Assembly (NCBI GenBank): GCA_034679985.1
Contig: JAXITR010000011.1
Span: 1 to 52,279, forward strand
DNA: 52,279 nucleotides
DNA from: CAMDTE01 sp034679985
Lineage (GTDB): Bacteria; Bacteroidota; Bacteroidia; Flavobacteriales; Schleiferiaceae
Reading direction: 5' to 3'
In this document: positions 42,652 through 51,520 of the stretch, piece by piece
Position numbering within the stretch: position 1 is the stretch's first letter
How the letters are laid out: every line of letters starts with the position of its first letter
Made by a program: the position numbers and the translations under genes
The notes under the pieces: generated by a model
Seen by the model: the letters and a program-made list of their open reading frames with translations, nothing else
Told to the model about the DNA's origin: nothing
The model's database searches: none

Positions 42652-43938
42652 ATGACCACTCCCGAACTGCATTCTCTATTTCTAAATTCCACCGGGGTTC
42701 AAACGGACACCCGCGCGCTTCAACCGGGCCAACTGTATTTTGCTTTGCGCGGAGACCGTTTTGATGGCCACAACTACGCGGAAGCCGCATTGGCACAAGG
42801 TGCGCTTGCCGTTGTGGTGGATCGGGAAGATTGGTCGGATCAAAGCGGCTACATCGTTGTGCCCGACGTCTTAACCGCTTTGCAGGATTTGGCACGTCAC
42901 CATCGGATTGCTTGGGGAAAACGCGTGGTGGGCCTCACGGGGAGCAACGGCAAAACCACGGCCAAAGAACTCTTCGCACGCGTGGCATCGCGGAAGTACA
43001 ACGTTTTGGCCACCGTCGGGAATTTAAACAACCACATTGGCGTGCCCCTCACCCTGCTGCAATTGAAACCCGAGCACGAGTTGGCCGTGGTGGAAATGGG
43101 GGCCAACCACCAACGCGAGATTTACGCGCTTGCAGGCATGTGCCTCCCCAACTTGGGCTACATCACCAACTACGGAAAAGCGCATTTGGAAGGATTTGGA
43201 GGCGTTGAAGGAGTCATCAAGGGGAAATCAGAACTGTACGACCGCCTGCGCGAATGGAACGGAACGGCACTCGTGAACACCAACGACGCCGAGCAAATGC
43301 GCCGCACGGAAGGTCTTGAGCTTTGGACCTTCGGTACCGATTCCCGCGCCAAAACGCCGTACGCAATCCTACCCGCGGACGAGCAAGGTTTTGCCCAAAT
43401 TGAGTGTTCTGGAATCCGCGTTCACACGCATTTGACTGGAGCCTTTCAAGCCACCAACATCGCGGCGGCCATGGCCTTGGCCAATTGGTTGGACATCCCT
43501 GCAGCGGAGGCCGCGTCGGCCATCAACAGCTACGTACCGAACAACAATCGGGCGGAATGGCGCACCACGGACCGCAATCGGGTATTGCTCGATGCCTACA
43601 ACGCCAATCCAAGCAGTACGTTGGCTTCCTTGCAAGCATTTGCCCAACTGCAAAATGTCCAAAATCCGTTAGTCGTATTGGGCGACATGTTCGAATTGGG
43701 GGAATGGGCCGCCGCAGAACACCAAGCCATCTTGGATTGGGTACACACCAACGCTCCGCATTGGTCTGTTTGGACGGTAGGACCACTTTACGCTGCCTGC
43801 CAAAGGCCGGCCAAACGATCTTTTGCCACTACAGAAGAGGCTCTAAACGAACTCACCACAAATGTTCTAAATGGAGCCACCGTTTTGATCAAAGGATCCC
43901 GCGGGATGGCCTTGGAGCAGTTATTGCCCGCGCTTTAA
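42652..43938 (+). CDS. murF: UDP-N-acetylmuramoyl-tripeptide--D-alanyl-D-alanine ligase
   Basis: MurF (428 residues) adds D-Ala-D-Ala to the peptidoglycan precursor with ATP. The P-loop GLTGSNGKTTAKE is at 94-106, with EMGANHQREI, GYITNYGKAHLEGFG and the late DAYNANPSS and ILGDM-like VLGDMFELG motifs all present. ATG 42652 fits the family N-terminus; the upstream in-frame ATG at 42616 lies inside the terminator. murF next to gldJ is, as I recall, a conserved flavobacterial arrangement. Confidence 0.96.
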   Translation: MTTPELHSLFLNSTGVQTDTRALQPGQLYFALRGDRFDGHNYAEAALAQGALAVVVDREDWSDQSGYIVVPDVLTALQDLARHHRIAWGKRVVGLTGSNGKTTAKELFARVASRKYNVLATVGNLNNHIGVPLTLLQLKPEHELAVVEMGANHQREIYALAGMCLPNLGYITNYGKAHLEGFGGVEGVIKGKSELYDRLREWNGTALVNTNDAEQMRRTEGLELWTFGTDSRAKTPYAILPADEQGFAQIECSGIRVHTHLTGAFQATNIAAAMALANWLDIPAAEAASAINSYVPNNNRAEWRTTDRNRVLLDAYNANPSSTLASLQAFAQLQNVQNPLVVLGDMFELGEWAAAEHQAILDWVHTNAPHWSVWTVGPLYAACQRPAKRSFATTEEALNELTTNVLNGATVLIKGSRGMALEQLLPAL

Positions 43939-43978
43939 CGCCGAAGAAACGCCGCCTTTTGCCTCAAAAAGCAATTTA

Positions 43979-44671
43979 TCAGAAGGTAACCCGATAGCCG
44001 GCGGACAACCCCAAACGGAAAGGCAATTCTTCGTCGCGTGAAGAGCTGTCGTAGAGCGGGGCAAAACCCAGATCCAAAACGGCGCCCAACACCAGGCGAC
44101 CGGAAGTTCCGGTTGCTCGGCTGCCCTGCAGGAGGATGCCGCCGGACCAAAAACGTTGGGTAGCTTGTTCCGTCCAGTCGTTGGCGCCCGCTTGGAACTT
44201 GCGCAAAACGTTTACGGACGTGGACGGCCACACTTCCAAGTTCCAGTTTTCGCTGACTTCGGAGATGAATCCGGCCCGCAAAGGAAACGTGGTATAATCC
44301 CCCCGGTACACCAAGGGTTCTACCGACAGCATCGGGGAAAATTTAGCCACATATCCCCAGCGATTGGTTTCCACACCAACGCCAACGTGCAAGGCTCCGC
44401 GCAGGGCCAGAGCACCAAAGACGCCTCCGCCGTAATTCAAGCCGGGGCCAAAGAGGTTGTTCTCCGGATTGGCCACGGTTCCGTCCGGATTGGTGGACAG
44501 TCGGCGCAATCCCACCAAACCCGCGCCGCGAACTTCCACAAAGCCCACTTTCTCCTTCAGGTCGCTGTCCGTGTAGAAAATGGGGCCGGAGGTCTTTTGG
44601 GCCCAAGCAGTGGAACTTCCGCCCAAGGTTAGGGCGATTACTGCGGCAAACAAACGTTTGGTAGGGTTCAT
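43979..44671 (-). CDS. Exported protein, probable small outer-membrane barrel
   Basis: This 230-residue protein has a signal peptide (ending SSTAWAQ). The mature part is glycine-rich with alternating strands (GPGLNYGGGVFGALALRGALHV) and ends LGLSAGYRVTF with a terminal Phe, typical of outer-membrane barrels. I do not recognise a specific family. ATG 44671 overlaps the alaS TGA (ATGA), so it is probably translated from the alaS transcript. Confidence 0.7.
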   Translation of the reverse strand: MNPTKRLFAAVIALTLGGSSTAWAQKTSGPIFYTDSDLKEKVGFVEVRGAGLVGLRRLSTNPDGTVANPENNLFGPGLNYGGGVFGALALRGALHVGVGVETNRWGYVAKFSPMLSVEPLVYRGDYTTFPLRAGFISEVSENWNLEVWPSTSVNVLRKFQAGANDWTEQATQRFWSGGILLQGSRATGTSGRLVLGAVLDLGFAPLYDSSSRDEELPFRLGLSAGYRVTF

Positions 44672-47277
44672 AATTGGCTCAGTTGGTTTTTAAAGGCATC
44701 GCGGGCTGCCGAAACGCCGCTTGGATTTTTGCCGCCTGCCGAGGCGTAAAAAGGCTGACCGCCACCACCGCCCTGCACGTGTGCGGCAATGGACTTGATC
44801 CATTGGTTGATCTGTGCTCCGCGAGCTACCAAATCGTCGGATGCGGCCACGTGGAGGTTCACCTTGTCGTCTTGCAATACGGCCAAGAAAATGGCCGACG
44901 CAGGCTGTGCCTTGAGCGCAAAGCACAAATCCTTTGCTGCTCCGCCGTCCAAGGCGCCTTCGTAGGACATAAACCGAATGCCGGACACCGTTTCCGCCTG
45001 GGCGAGCAATTGATCTTTCAACCCTGCGGCCTTTTCGCGCTGGAGCAACTCCAGCTGCTTGGACATCGACGCGTTCTCTTCCTTCAATTGCAGCACGGCC
45101 TCAACGGGCTTTTGCGCGTTGTTCAAGGCCTCCTGAACGGACTTGTACTGCGCCAAGCGGCCGTTGACCCATTCTTCAGCGGCACCGCCTGCAACGGCCT
45201 CTAGACGGCGTACTCCAGACGCCACAGCGCCTTCGCTGGTAATCTTCACCAAACCCAAAGAACCGGTAGCCGGCACGTGGGTACCGCCGCACAACTCAAT
45301 GCTGTCGCCAAATTGGATGACGCGCACGGTCTCGCCGTATTTCTCGCCAAAAAGGGCCATCGCTCCGCGGGCTTTGGCGGCATCTAAAGTGCTGGCGCGA
45401 TCCTCCAACAGCGGGTGATTCGCGCGAATTTCCGCGTTCACCAAGGCCTCCACCTGCGCCAACTCGTCCGCCCCCACTTTCTGGAAATGCGCAAAGTCAA
45501 AACGCAAACCGTCCGGAGACACCAAGGAACCCTTCTGTTCCACGTGGGTACCCAACACCGTGCGCAAGGCCGCATGCAGCAAATGGGTGGCGCTGTGGTG
45601 CGCCGCGGTGCGCGTACGCGCCGCCGCGTCTACCTCCGCGCGAACGGGCGCGCTCCAATCCGACGCCTCCGCAGCAACGTAGTGCACCACCTGTCCCGTT
45701 TCTTTCTTGGTGTCCACCACGGGCAGCGCCTGACTTCCTACGTACAGTACGCCCCGGTCTCCCACCTGACCGCCGCTCTCCGCGTAAAACGGCGTTTGAT
45801 CCAGAACTACCTGTATTTGCTTGCCTTTGGCAGACTGTACACTGCGGTAACGAACCACCCGAGCGTCGCAACGCACTTGGTCGTAGCCCACAAAGCGGGA
45901 ATTTTCGCCGCCCTGTACTTCCATCCAATCGCCCATTTCCTGGGCCGTGGCGGCACGAGAACGCTCCTTTTGACGCGTCATTTCCGATTGAAAACCCGCT
46001 TCGTCCAGGCCAAAACCGCGCTCGCGCAGAATCAGCGAAGTCAAATCGAGCGGAAAACCAAAGGTGTCGTACAAACTGAAGGCCTTGGCGCCGTCCACCA
46101 CCCCACCGGCCGGCAATTGGGCCATGGTGTCGTCGAGCAAGCGCAAACCCTGTTCCAAGGTGCGCAAAAAGGCCGCTTCCTCCTCTTGGATGACCTGCGT
46201 CACCAGCTTCTGTTGCTGGCGAATTTCCGGGAAGAAATCGCCCATTTCTCGTGCTAAAACCGCTACCAAACGGTACATAAAGGGCGCGGTGCAGCCCAAA
46301 GAACTGTAGCCGTAGCGAACCGCGCGACGCAAAATGCGTCGGATGACGTAGCCCGCACCGCCGTTGGAGGGCAACTGACCGTCCGCAATCGTAAAGGCCA
46401 CGGCCCGAATGTGGTCCGCTATAACGCGGAAGGCCACATCGCCCGCCTCGGATTCGCCGCGCTTCTTGCCGGTCATGAGCTCCAACTCGGCAATCAACGG
46501 CTCAAACACATCCGTGTCGTAGTTGGATTCCTTGCCTTGGATGACTTGGCAGAGACGCTCAAAGCCCATCCCCGTGTCCACGTGTTGCGCCGGCAGCTTT
46601 TCCAAGGAACCGTCGGCCTTGCGCAAAAATTCCATGAACACGTTGTTCCAAATCTCAATCACCCGCGGGTGGTCGTTGTTCACCAAATCCGCTCCCGGGA
46701 CGGCCGCGCGATCCGCCGCTGAGCGCAGATCCACGTGGATTTCCGAACAGGGCCCGCAGGGACCGGTGTCGCCCATTTCCCAGAAATTGTCCTTCTTGGA
46801 ACCGTACAGAATGCGTTCCTCGGGAACAAACCGGCGCCAAATGGCTTTGGCCTCCTCGTCCGGTGCCAAACCGTCCTGCTTGTCGCCCCCAAAAACCGTT
46901 ACGTAGAGGCGGTCTTTATCAATTTTATACACGTCCGTCAGCAACTCCCAGGCCCACGTCAACGCTTCCTCCTTGAAGTAATCGCCAAAGCTCCAGTTGC
47001 CCAGCATTTCAAACATCGTGTGGTGGTACGTGTCGTGCCCCACCTCTTCCAAATCGTTGTGCTTTCCGGAAACGCGCAGGCATTTTTGCGTATCCGCAAT
47101 CCGCGGATGAACCACCGGAGCCACGCCCAAAAAGACATCTTTGAACGGATTCATGCCCGCATTGGTAAACAACAACGTGGGGTCGTCTTTGATCACCAGC
47201 GGTGCCGACGGTACTACGGTATGGCCTTTGGAGGCAAAAAAGTCGAGAAAAGTTTGGCGGATTTGGCGCGCGGTCAT
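44668..47277 (-). CDS. alaS: Alanyl-tRNA synthetase
   Basis: AlaS (869 residues) charges tRNA-Ala and edits Ser/Gly mischarging. The N-terminal TARQIRQTFLDFFASKGHTVVPS and MGDTGPCGPCSEIH mark the catalytic core. Editing-domain metal residues are intact: HHSATH and CGGTH. A C-terminal oligomerisation/DHHA1 region with GGGGGQPFYASAGG follows. ATG 47277 is 20 bases after a TATTTTTG element; the frame continues upstream but overlaps the divergent peptidase gene. Confidence 0.98.
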   Translation of the reverse strand: MTARQIRQTFLDFFASKGHTVVPSAPLVIKDDPTLLFTNAGMNPFKDVFLGVAPVVHPRIADTQKCLRVSGKHNDLEEVGHDTYHHTMFEMLGNWSFGDYFKEEALTWAWELLTDVYKIDKDRLYVTVFGGDKQDGLAPDEEAKAIWRRFVPEERILYGSKKDNFWEMGDTGPCGPCSEIHVDLRSAADRAAVPGADLVNNDHPRVIEIWNNVFMEFLRKADGSLEKLPAQHVDTGMGFERLCQVIQGKESNYDTDVFEPLIAELELMTGKKRGESEAGDVAFRVIADHIRAVAFTIADGQLPSNGGAGYVIRRILRRAVRYGYSSLGCTAPFMYRLVAVLAREMGDFFPEIRQQQKLVTQVIQEEEAAFLRTLEQGLRLLDDTMAQLPAGGVVDGAKAFSLYDTFGFPLDLTSLILRERGFGLDEAGFQSEMTRQKERSRAATAQEMGDWMEVQGGENSRFVGYDQVRCDARVVRYRSVQSAKGKQIQVVLDQTPFYAESGGQVGDRGVLYVGSQALPVVDTKKETGQVVHYVAAEASDWSAPVRAEVDAAARTRTAAHHSATHLLHAALRTVLGTHVEQKGSLVSPDGLRFDFAHFQKVGADELAQVEALVNAEIRANHPLLEDRASTLDAAKARGAMALFGEKYGETVRVIQFGDSIELCGGTHVPATGSLGLVKITSEGAVASGVRRLEAVAGGAAEEWVNGRLAQYKSVQEALNNAQKPVEAVLQLKEENASMSKQLELLQREKAAGLKDQLLAQAETVSGIRFMSYEGALDGGAAKDLCFALKAQPASAIFLAVLQDDKVNLHVAASDDLVARGAQINQWIKSIAAHVQGGGGGQPFYASAGGKNPSGVSAARDAFKNQLSQL

Positions 47278-47283
47278 GTGTAC

Positions 47284-47291
47284 TATCTTAG
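47284..47291 (+). promoter_or_regulatory. Possible promoter for the M23 peptidase gene
   Basis: TATCTTAG (one mismatch to TAnnTTTG) is preceded after 18 bases by TTTG (47262-47265). It would start transcription about 20 bases before GTG 47317 and overlaps the alaS 5' region. Confidence 0.35.
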
Positions 47292-47297
47292 AAGCAT

Positions 47298-47305
47298 CAA
47301 AAATA
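47298..47305 (-). promoter_or_regulatory. -7 promoter element for alaS
   Basis: The minus strand reads TATTTTTG, a full TAnnTTTG match, 20 bases before the alaS ATG. Confidence 0.55.
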
Positions 47306-47316
47306 GGGCATAATCC

Positions 47317-48294
47317 GTGGCGCGCAGAACCAAGTACTACTACGATCCCCTCTCCATGGCGTTCAAAAAAATTGAACGCACGTGGAAGCACTGGGTACGC
47401 GACGTTTCGCTCTTTGCCCTGACCACCAGTTTGGTGGGAATACTCCTGTTTTTTCTGCTCTCCGCCGTGTTCGACTCCCCCCGCGAGAAGCAACTGCAGC
47501 GGGAACTGGACGAGACCAACCTTCAAATGGAGGCCCTTGAAGAGCGTATTGAAGCCATGGACGAGGCGCTGAGCGCGTTGGAGACCCGCGACAACGAGGT
47601 CTACCGCTTGGTTTTTGAAACAGATCCGCTGCCGCACGAATTGCGCCGAAACTTGGGCAATACGGACCGACGGTACGCACAAATCCGAGGCATGAGCAAC
47701 GGGGCGCTGCTGGAACGCGTGGACCGAAAGGCTGAAGAAATGGGCAAACGCTTGTACGTGCAGTCCAAATCCCTGGACGAAGTGGTGTCCTTGGCCCAGA
47801 ACAAGAAACAACTTTTGGAGGCCATCCCGGCCATCCGTCCGGTTCCCGCCAAACGCAACGTTCGGCTGGCCTCCGGCTACGGCTACCGCGTCCACCCCAT
47901 TTACAAGGTGCGCAAAATGCATTCCGGCATAGACTTTACGGCCAAAACCGGCACGCCCATCTACGCCGCAGGCAACGGAACGGTGGTCCACCCCGGAGAC
48001 CTCGGCGGTAGTGGTTACGGAATACAAATCGTTATTTCACACGGCTACGGGTACCATACCCTGTACGCCCACCTGTCCCGGGCCGTGGCGCGTCCGGGCC
48101 AGCGCGTCAAGCGCGGCGACCTCATCGGTTACGTAGGCAGCACCGGCCGTTCCACCGCTCCACACCTCCACTACGAAGTGATCAAAAACGGTCGGAAAAT
48201 CAACCCCATCAATTTCTTTTTCAACGACCTCTCCCCGGCCGAATACGCCGCATTGGTGGAAGAAGCCAACCGCACAAACCAGTCGTTTGACTGA
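47317..48294 (+). CDS. M23-family murein endopeptidase, membrane-anchored
   Basis: This 325-residue peptidase has one N-terminal membrane helix (about 31-50), a coiled-coil region (about 53-95) and a C-terminal LytM/M23 domain. Zinc ligands are in MHSGIDF and HLHYEV, with GYGYRVHPIYK before them. It should cut peptide cross-links in peptidoglycan in the periplasm. The start is GTG 47317: the beginning ARRTKYYYDPLS matches the N-terminus I recall for Bacteroidota homologues. It is divergent from alaS with 39 bases between. Confidence 0.92.
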   Translation: MARRTKYYYDPLSMAFKKIERTWKHWVRDVSLFALTTSLVGILLFFLLSAVFDSPREKQLQRELDETNLQMEALEERIEAMDEALSALETRDNEVYRLVFETDPLPHELRRNLGNTDRRYAQIRGMSNGALLERVDRKAEEMGKRLYVQSKSLDEVVSLAQNKKQLLEAIPAIRPVPAKRNVRLASGYGYRVHPIYKVRKMHSGIDFTAKTGTPIYAAGNGTVVHPGDLGGSGYGIQIVISHGYGYHTLYAHLSRAVARPGQRVKRGDLIGYVGSTGRSTAPHLHYEVIKNGRKINPINFFFNDLSPAEYAALVEEANRTNQSFD

Positions 48295-48356
48295 GATCGG
48301 GAATGCGCTAGCCGGTCGGGCAACAGCCCCGCACGGTTTCCTCTAAATAGTGGTTT

Positions 48357-49268
48357 TTACTTCAAACGCAAACGCTGCCCCGCATAAATGGGCCGTCGCT
48401 CGCTGATGCCGTTCACGCGGCACAACTCCTGAACCGTTGTTCCGTTGCGCTTGGCAATGGAGTACAACGTATCTCCGCTCTTCACGCGGTAAACCGCACT
48501 CGGCGCCGGTGGCGCCTCGTGCAACGCCTCGTTGTCCGCCGTGGACAGTGAGGCGGCCTTGGGCTTGTGGTATGCCCACTTTCCTTGGTGCAGTAAAACG
48601 TTTGGATCGCGCAGGGCACCCGTCTTGAAATCGATTAAAAATTCTGGATTGAACGCAGAGCCCATGTACCGCACCTCAAAATGCAAATGAGGGCCAGACG
48701 ACCGGCCGGTACTTCCGCCCAAACCAATGGGGTCGCCTGCCTTCACGTACTCATTGGGATCTACGAACAAAGCGCTCAAATGGCCATAGTAGGTTTCTAG
48801 TCCTGAAAAATGGCGCATGACCACCAAATTTCCGTATCCGCCGTAGTTGTAATCGGAGTAGCGGATTTTGCCGTCAAAAGCAGCAAAAACTGTATCGCCC
48901 GTGGTCAATTTCAAATCAATGCCGTGGTGCATGCGGCGGTGACGCCATCCGTAGGCTGAAACCACTTCCCCGCGCACCGGAGTGCGGTAACGTCGGTGGC
49001 GAATGTCCGTTGCGCAGAGCCACAAGGTGTCTTGGTGCTGGGACCAATCAAAATCCAAAACATGCACTTTCGTTGTGTCCCAATGCATGCGGAACACTTC
49101 CGGTTCCTTGTATTCAAATCGACGAAGCACTTTGTCCGACGTCGCGATGCTGTCCAAATCAACCGCGCGAGCTGCCAAGGCTGCGAAACGTTGCGTTTGT
49201 CCGTTTGCACCCGCACCCGCCACAAGCAGTAGCAGTAAAATGAGGGGTCGAAGGAAGGAACGAAACAC
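48357..49268 (-). CDS. M23-family peptidase with C-terminal LysM domain
   Basis: This 303-residue secreted peptidase has a signal peptide (FRSFLRPLILLLLLVAGAGA), an M23 domain with zinc ligands in MHHGIDLK and HLHFEV, and a C-terminal LysM (YRVKSGDTLYSIAKRNG) that binds peptidoglycan. Start: GTG 49268, read as Met, places the signal peptide exactly; an in-frame ATG at 49349 lies further upstream and would add a long non-signal extension. Two M23 enzymes converge here, one membrane-anchored and one secreted. Confidence 0.88.
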   Translation of the reverse strand: MFRSFLRPLILLLLLVAGAGANGQTQRFAALAARAVDLDSIATSDKVLRRFEYKEPEVFRMHWDTTKVHVLDFDWSQHQDTLWLCATDIRHRRYRTPVRGEVVSAYGWRHRRMHHGIDLKLTTGDTVFAAFDGKIRYSDYNYGGYGNLVVMRHFSGLETYYGHLSALFVDPNEYVKAGDPIGLGGSTGRSSGPHLHFEVRYMGSAFNPEFLIDFKTGALRDPNVLLHQGKWAYHKPKAASLSTADNEALHEAPPAPSAVYRVKSGDTLYSIAKRNGTTVQELCRVNGISERRPIYAGQRLRLK

Positions 49269-49312
49269 GTGTTGTTTTTTTGCGAGAAAGGCGAATATAC
49301 AAAAAAAGGCGG

Positions 49313-49320
49313 TAATTTTG
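49313..49320 (+). promoter_or_regulatory. -7 promoter element for the MerR-LemA-TPM operon
   Basis: TAATTTTG is a full TAnnTTTG match, 53 bases before the MerR-like gene's ATG at 49374. It predicts a leader of about 50 bases, longer than most here. Confidence 0.5.
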
Positions 49321-49373
49321 GGTAAATTCTCGTGCGGAGACCTGCCCAAATCCGCCGTCAGTAAGAAAAAACC

Positions 49374-49709
49374 ATGCCAAATATTCCCACCTTTTTCGAA
49401 AAGCGCTACTACCCAATTCGTGATGTGGCGGCTATGTTTGAGGTCAACACCTCCACGCTACGCTTTTGGGAAAAGCAGTTTCCGGAATTGCGTCCGAAAA
49501 CGAATGCACGTGGTGTGCGCATGTACACCCCAGAAAACATTGAGACCCTGCGCCAGATTTACTATTTGGTCAAGGAACGGGGTTTTACCCTGAAAGGCGC
49601 AAAACAAAAAAAACAGCAAAATCCGGACGAAACGGCACAAGTGGAAGATGTGGTACGGCGTTTGATGAAGTTGCGTGAAGAACTGCAGCAGTTCAAAAAA
49701 ACACTCTAA
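49374..49709 (+). CDS. MerR-family transcriptional regulator
   Basis: This 111-residue protein has a winged helix-turn-helix of the MerR type (about 10-75): YYPIRDVAAMFEVNTSTLRFWEK, then R-x-YTPENIETLRQI. A short coiled coil forms the C-terminus. There are no effector-binding cysteines or large sensor domain. In Bacteroidota this type is commonly found beside lemA and TPM genes, and could regulate them. lemA starts 16 bases after its stop. Confidence 0.9.
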   Translation: MPNIPTFFEKRYYPIRDVAAMFEVNTSTLRFWEKQFPELRPKTNARGVRMYTPENIETLRQIYYLVKERGFTLKGAKQKKQQNPDETAQVEDVVRRLMKLREELQQFKKTL

Positions 49710-49725
49710 AAACAACGAACACACC

Positions 49726-50319
49726 ATGACCCGTTCCAACATCATCCTCCTTTCTGTACTCGGCTTTTTGGTCCTTACCCTCTTGTGGGGCGTTGGCCGA
49801 TACAACAACTTAGTTTCTTTGGACGAAGGTTCAACCGGTCAATGGGCCAACGTGGAAAGCGCCTACCAGCGACGCAGCGACCTCATCCCCAACCTGGTGA
49901 ACACCGTCAAGGGCTATGCTAAATTTGAGCGTGAAACCTTGGAAGCCGTTGTCAATGCGCGCGCCAAGGCCACTTCGGTAACGGTAGACCCCACCAACCT
50001 CTCTCCCGAAAAACTGGCCGCATTTCAACGAGCGCAAGCCGGCGTGGGCAGTGCGTTGGGTCGATTGCTCGTTACGGTTGAAAAATACCCGGACTTGAAG
50101 GCCAACCAAAACTTCCTGGACCTGCAAAAGCAGTTGGAAGGAACCGAAAACCGCATCAAAGTAGAGCGCGATCGCTTCAACGAGAGCGTGAAAGGCTACA
50201 ATACCGCGGTTAAGCGTTTTCCGGGCAACCTGATCGCGGGAATGACCGGATTTGCCGCCAAAGGGTACTTTGAAGCAGAAGCCGGTTCGGAACAGGCGCC
50301 CGACGTCAATTTCGAATAA
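49726..50319 (+). CDS. LemA-family membrane protein
   Basis: LemA (197 residues) has one N-terminal membrane helix (about 6-24) followed by a helical domain. The signatures YNNLVSLDEGSTGQWANVESAYQRR-type and SDLIPNLVNTVKGYAKFE are present. The orientation puts the helical domain outside the cytoplasm. Function is not settled; it is typically paired with TPM-domain proteins, as here. ATG 49726 is chosen because the helix follows it. Confidence 0.95.
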   Translation: MTRSNIILLSVLGFLVLTLLWGVGRYNNLVSLDEGSTGQWANVESAYQRRSDLIPNLVNTVKGYAKFERETLEAVVNARAKATSVTVDPTNLSPEKLAAFQRAQAGVGSALGRLLVTVEKYPDLKANQNFLDLQKQLEGTENRIKVERDRFNESVKGYNTAVKRFPGNLIAGMTGFAAKGYFEAEAGSEQAPDVNFE

Positions 50320-50324
50320 GCACA

Positions 50325-50759
50325 GTGCCTCAACTTACACCGAGCGAAGAAAAAGCTGTTGTGGCTGCCATTGCGGCAGCAGAGCAACGAACCAGCGGCG
50401 AAATTCGCGTGCATTTGGAAAAAAAATGCGCGCCAGACCAAGCGTACGCAGAAGCGGTTCGTTGGTTTGAAAAACTGCGCATGCACCAAACCCAAGAGCG
50501 AAACGGCATCTTGTTTTTACTGGCCCCCGAATCCCACGCCTTTGCGGTGGTTGGGGACGCGGGCATTCATGCTCGCGTAGGCGCTTCCTTTTGGGACGAC
50601 GTTCGCGAGGCCGCACTCGCGCACTTCCGCGAAGGCCGGCTGGGCGACGGCTTGGTAGCTGGCATTCATCTGTGCGGCGAGCAGTTGCACGAGCATTTCC
50701 CGTTTGACGGAAAAACGGACCAAAACGAATTGTCGGACGAAATCAGTCGGAACGCATGA
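50325..50759 (+). CDS. TPM-domain protein, soluble
   Basis: This 144-residue protein consists of one TPM domain without signal peptide or membrane helix. TPSEEKAVVAAIAAAEQRTSGEIRVHLEKKC is the domain start, followed by RNGILFLLAPESHAFAVVGDAGIH. The start codon is GTG 50325, five bases after the lemA stop. Its stop overlaps the next gene by four bases. TPM domains were first described in a plant photosystem II repair protein; some have acid phosphatase activity. Role here unknown. Confidence 0.85.
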   Translation: MPQLTPSEEKAVVAAIAAAEQRTSGEIRVHLEKKCAPDQAYAEAVRWFEKLRMHQTQERNGILFLLAPESHAFAVVGDAGIHARVGASFWDDVREAALAHFREGRLGDGLVAGIHLCGEQLHEHFPFDGKTDQNELSDEISRNA

Positions 50760-51520
50760 AAAGTGCACTGGTTCGCGGACTGTTCTTGCTTCTAGGCTTT
50801 TGGAGTACGCTGCAGACACTAGCCGCCCAAGATTTGGGCAAATGGTCCAAAAACGACGGCTTGGTGGTTATTCGTACGGCCAATAATCCGCTGAGCGCGG
50901 AGGAAGAACAGGCGCTGGAAGTTTTGCTGCAAACGCGACTGGATTCCACCGGAGCGCGCTTGGTGGTGGTTCTGACCGACGGCATACAGGACGACATCAA
51001 CCTCTATGCAGTAGAGTTGGGACAGCGTTGGGGCATTGGTTCCGCAGACGAGGACAACGGCGCCCTCCTCCTGGTGGACTTAGAAAACCGACAAATGGCA
51101 CTGCAAGTGGGCTATGGTTTGGAGGATGAATTGCCGGACATTACGTGCTCCCACATCATTCAAAACGAAATTGTGCCTGCATTCAAATCAGGCAACGTGG
51201 CCGAAGGTCTGCGGGCTGGTGCTGAAGCCGTTTTTGCAGCCACCCAAGGTCAGTATCGGGCGCAAGAGCGCGGAGGAAAACAAAATCTCCCGATTTATGC
51301 CCCGCTTTTGGTGGTGGCCGTTCTCATGCTGTTGGCGTACCGAAACCGCAACAACCAGGGGCCTACCTACGGTTCCGGTGGCCGTTCCGGCGGTGGACCG
51401 TTCTTTTTCCCCATGGGCGGCTTTGGCGGCGGCTCCGGTGGAGGCGGTTTTGGCGGTGGCGGCGGTGGCGCTTTTGGCGGCGGTGGTTTTGGCGGTGGCG
51501 GGTCCAGCGGCAGCTGGTAA
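50756..51520 (+). CDS. Secreted TPM-domain protein with glycine-rich tail (YgcG type)
   Basis: This 254-residue protein has a signal peptide (ending LQTLAAQ), a TPM domain (about 30-165) with RLVVVLTDGIQDDINLYA, GSADEDNGALLLV and VGYGLEDELPD, a membrane helix (about 182-196) and a glycine/serine/phenylalanine-rich C-terminus (about 203-254). It is likely membrane-anchored with the TPM domain in the periplasm. ATG 50756 overlaps the previous stop. Together with LemA and the soluble TPM protein it forms a common envelope-related trio. Confidence 0.88.
   Translation: MKSALVRGLFLLLGFWSTLQTLAAQDLGKWSKNDGLVVIRTANNPLSAEEEQALEVLLQTRLDSTGARLVVVLTDGIQDDINLYAVELGQRWGIGSADEDNGALLLVDLENRQMALQVGYGLEDELPDITCSHIIQNEIVPAFKSGNVAEGLRAGAEAVFAATQGQYRAQERGGKQNLPIYAPLLVVAVLMLLAYRNRNNQGPTYGSGGRSGGGPFFFPMGGFGGGSGGGGFGGGGGGAFGGGGFGGGGSSGSW

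Noticed and set aside
15338..42652. Clear -33 TTTG elements at every proposed promoter
   Set aside because: Only a few (ferredoxin, dnaN, the peptidase at 47317) have a TTG-type element at suitable distance; the others rest on the -7 match alone, and confidences are kept low.
51360..51520. Tandem DNA repeat of GGCGGTGGC type
   Set aside because: It is the codon pattern of the glycine-rich protein tail, not an independent repeat element.
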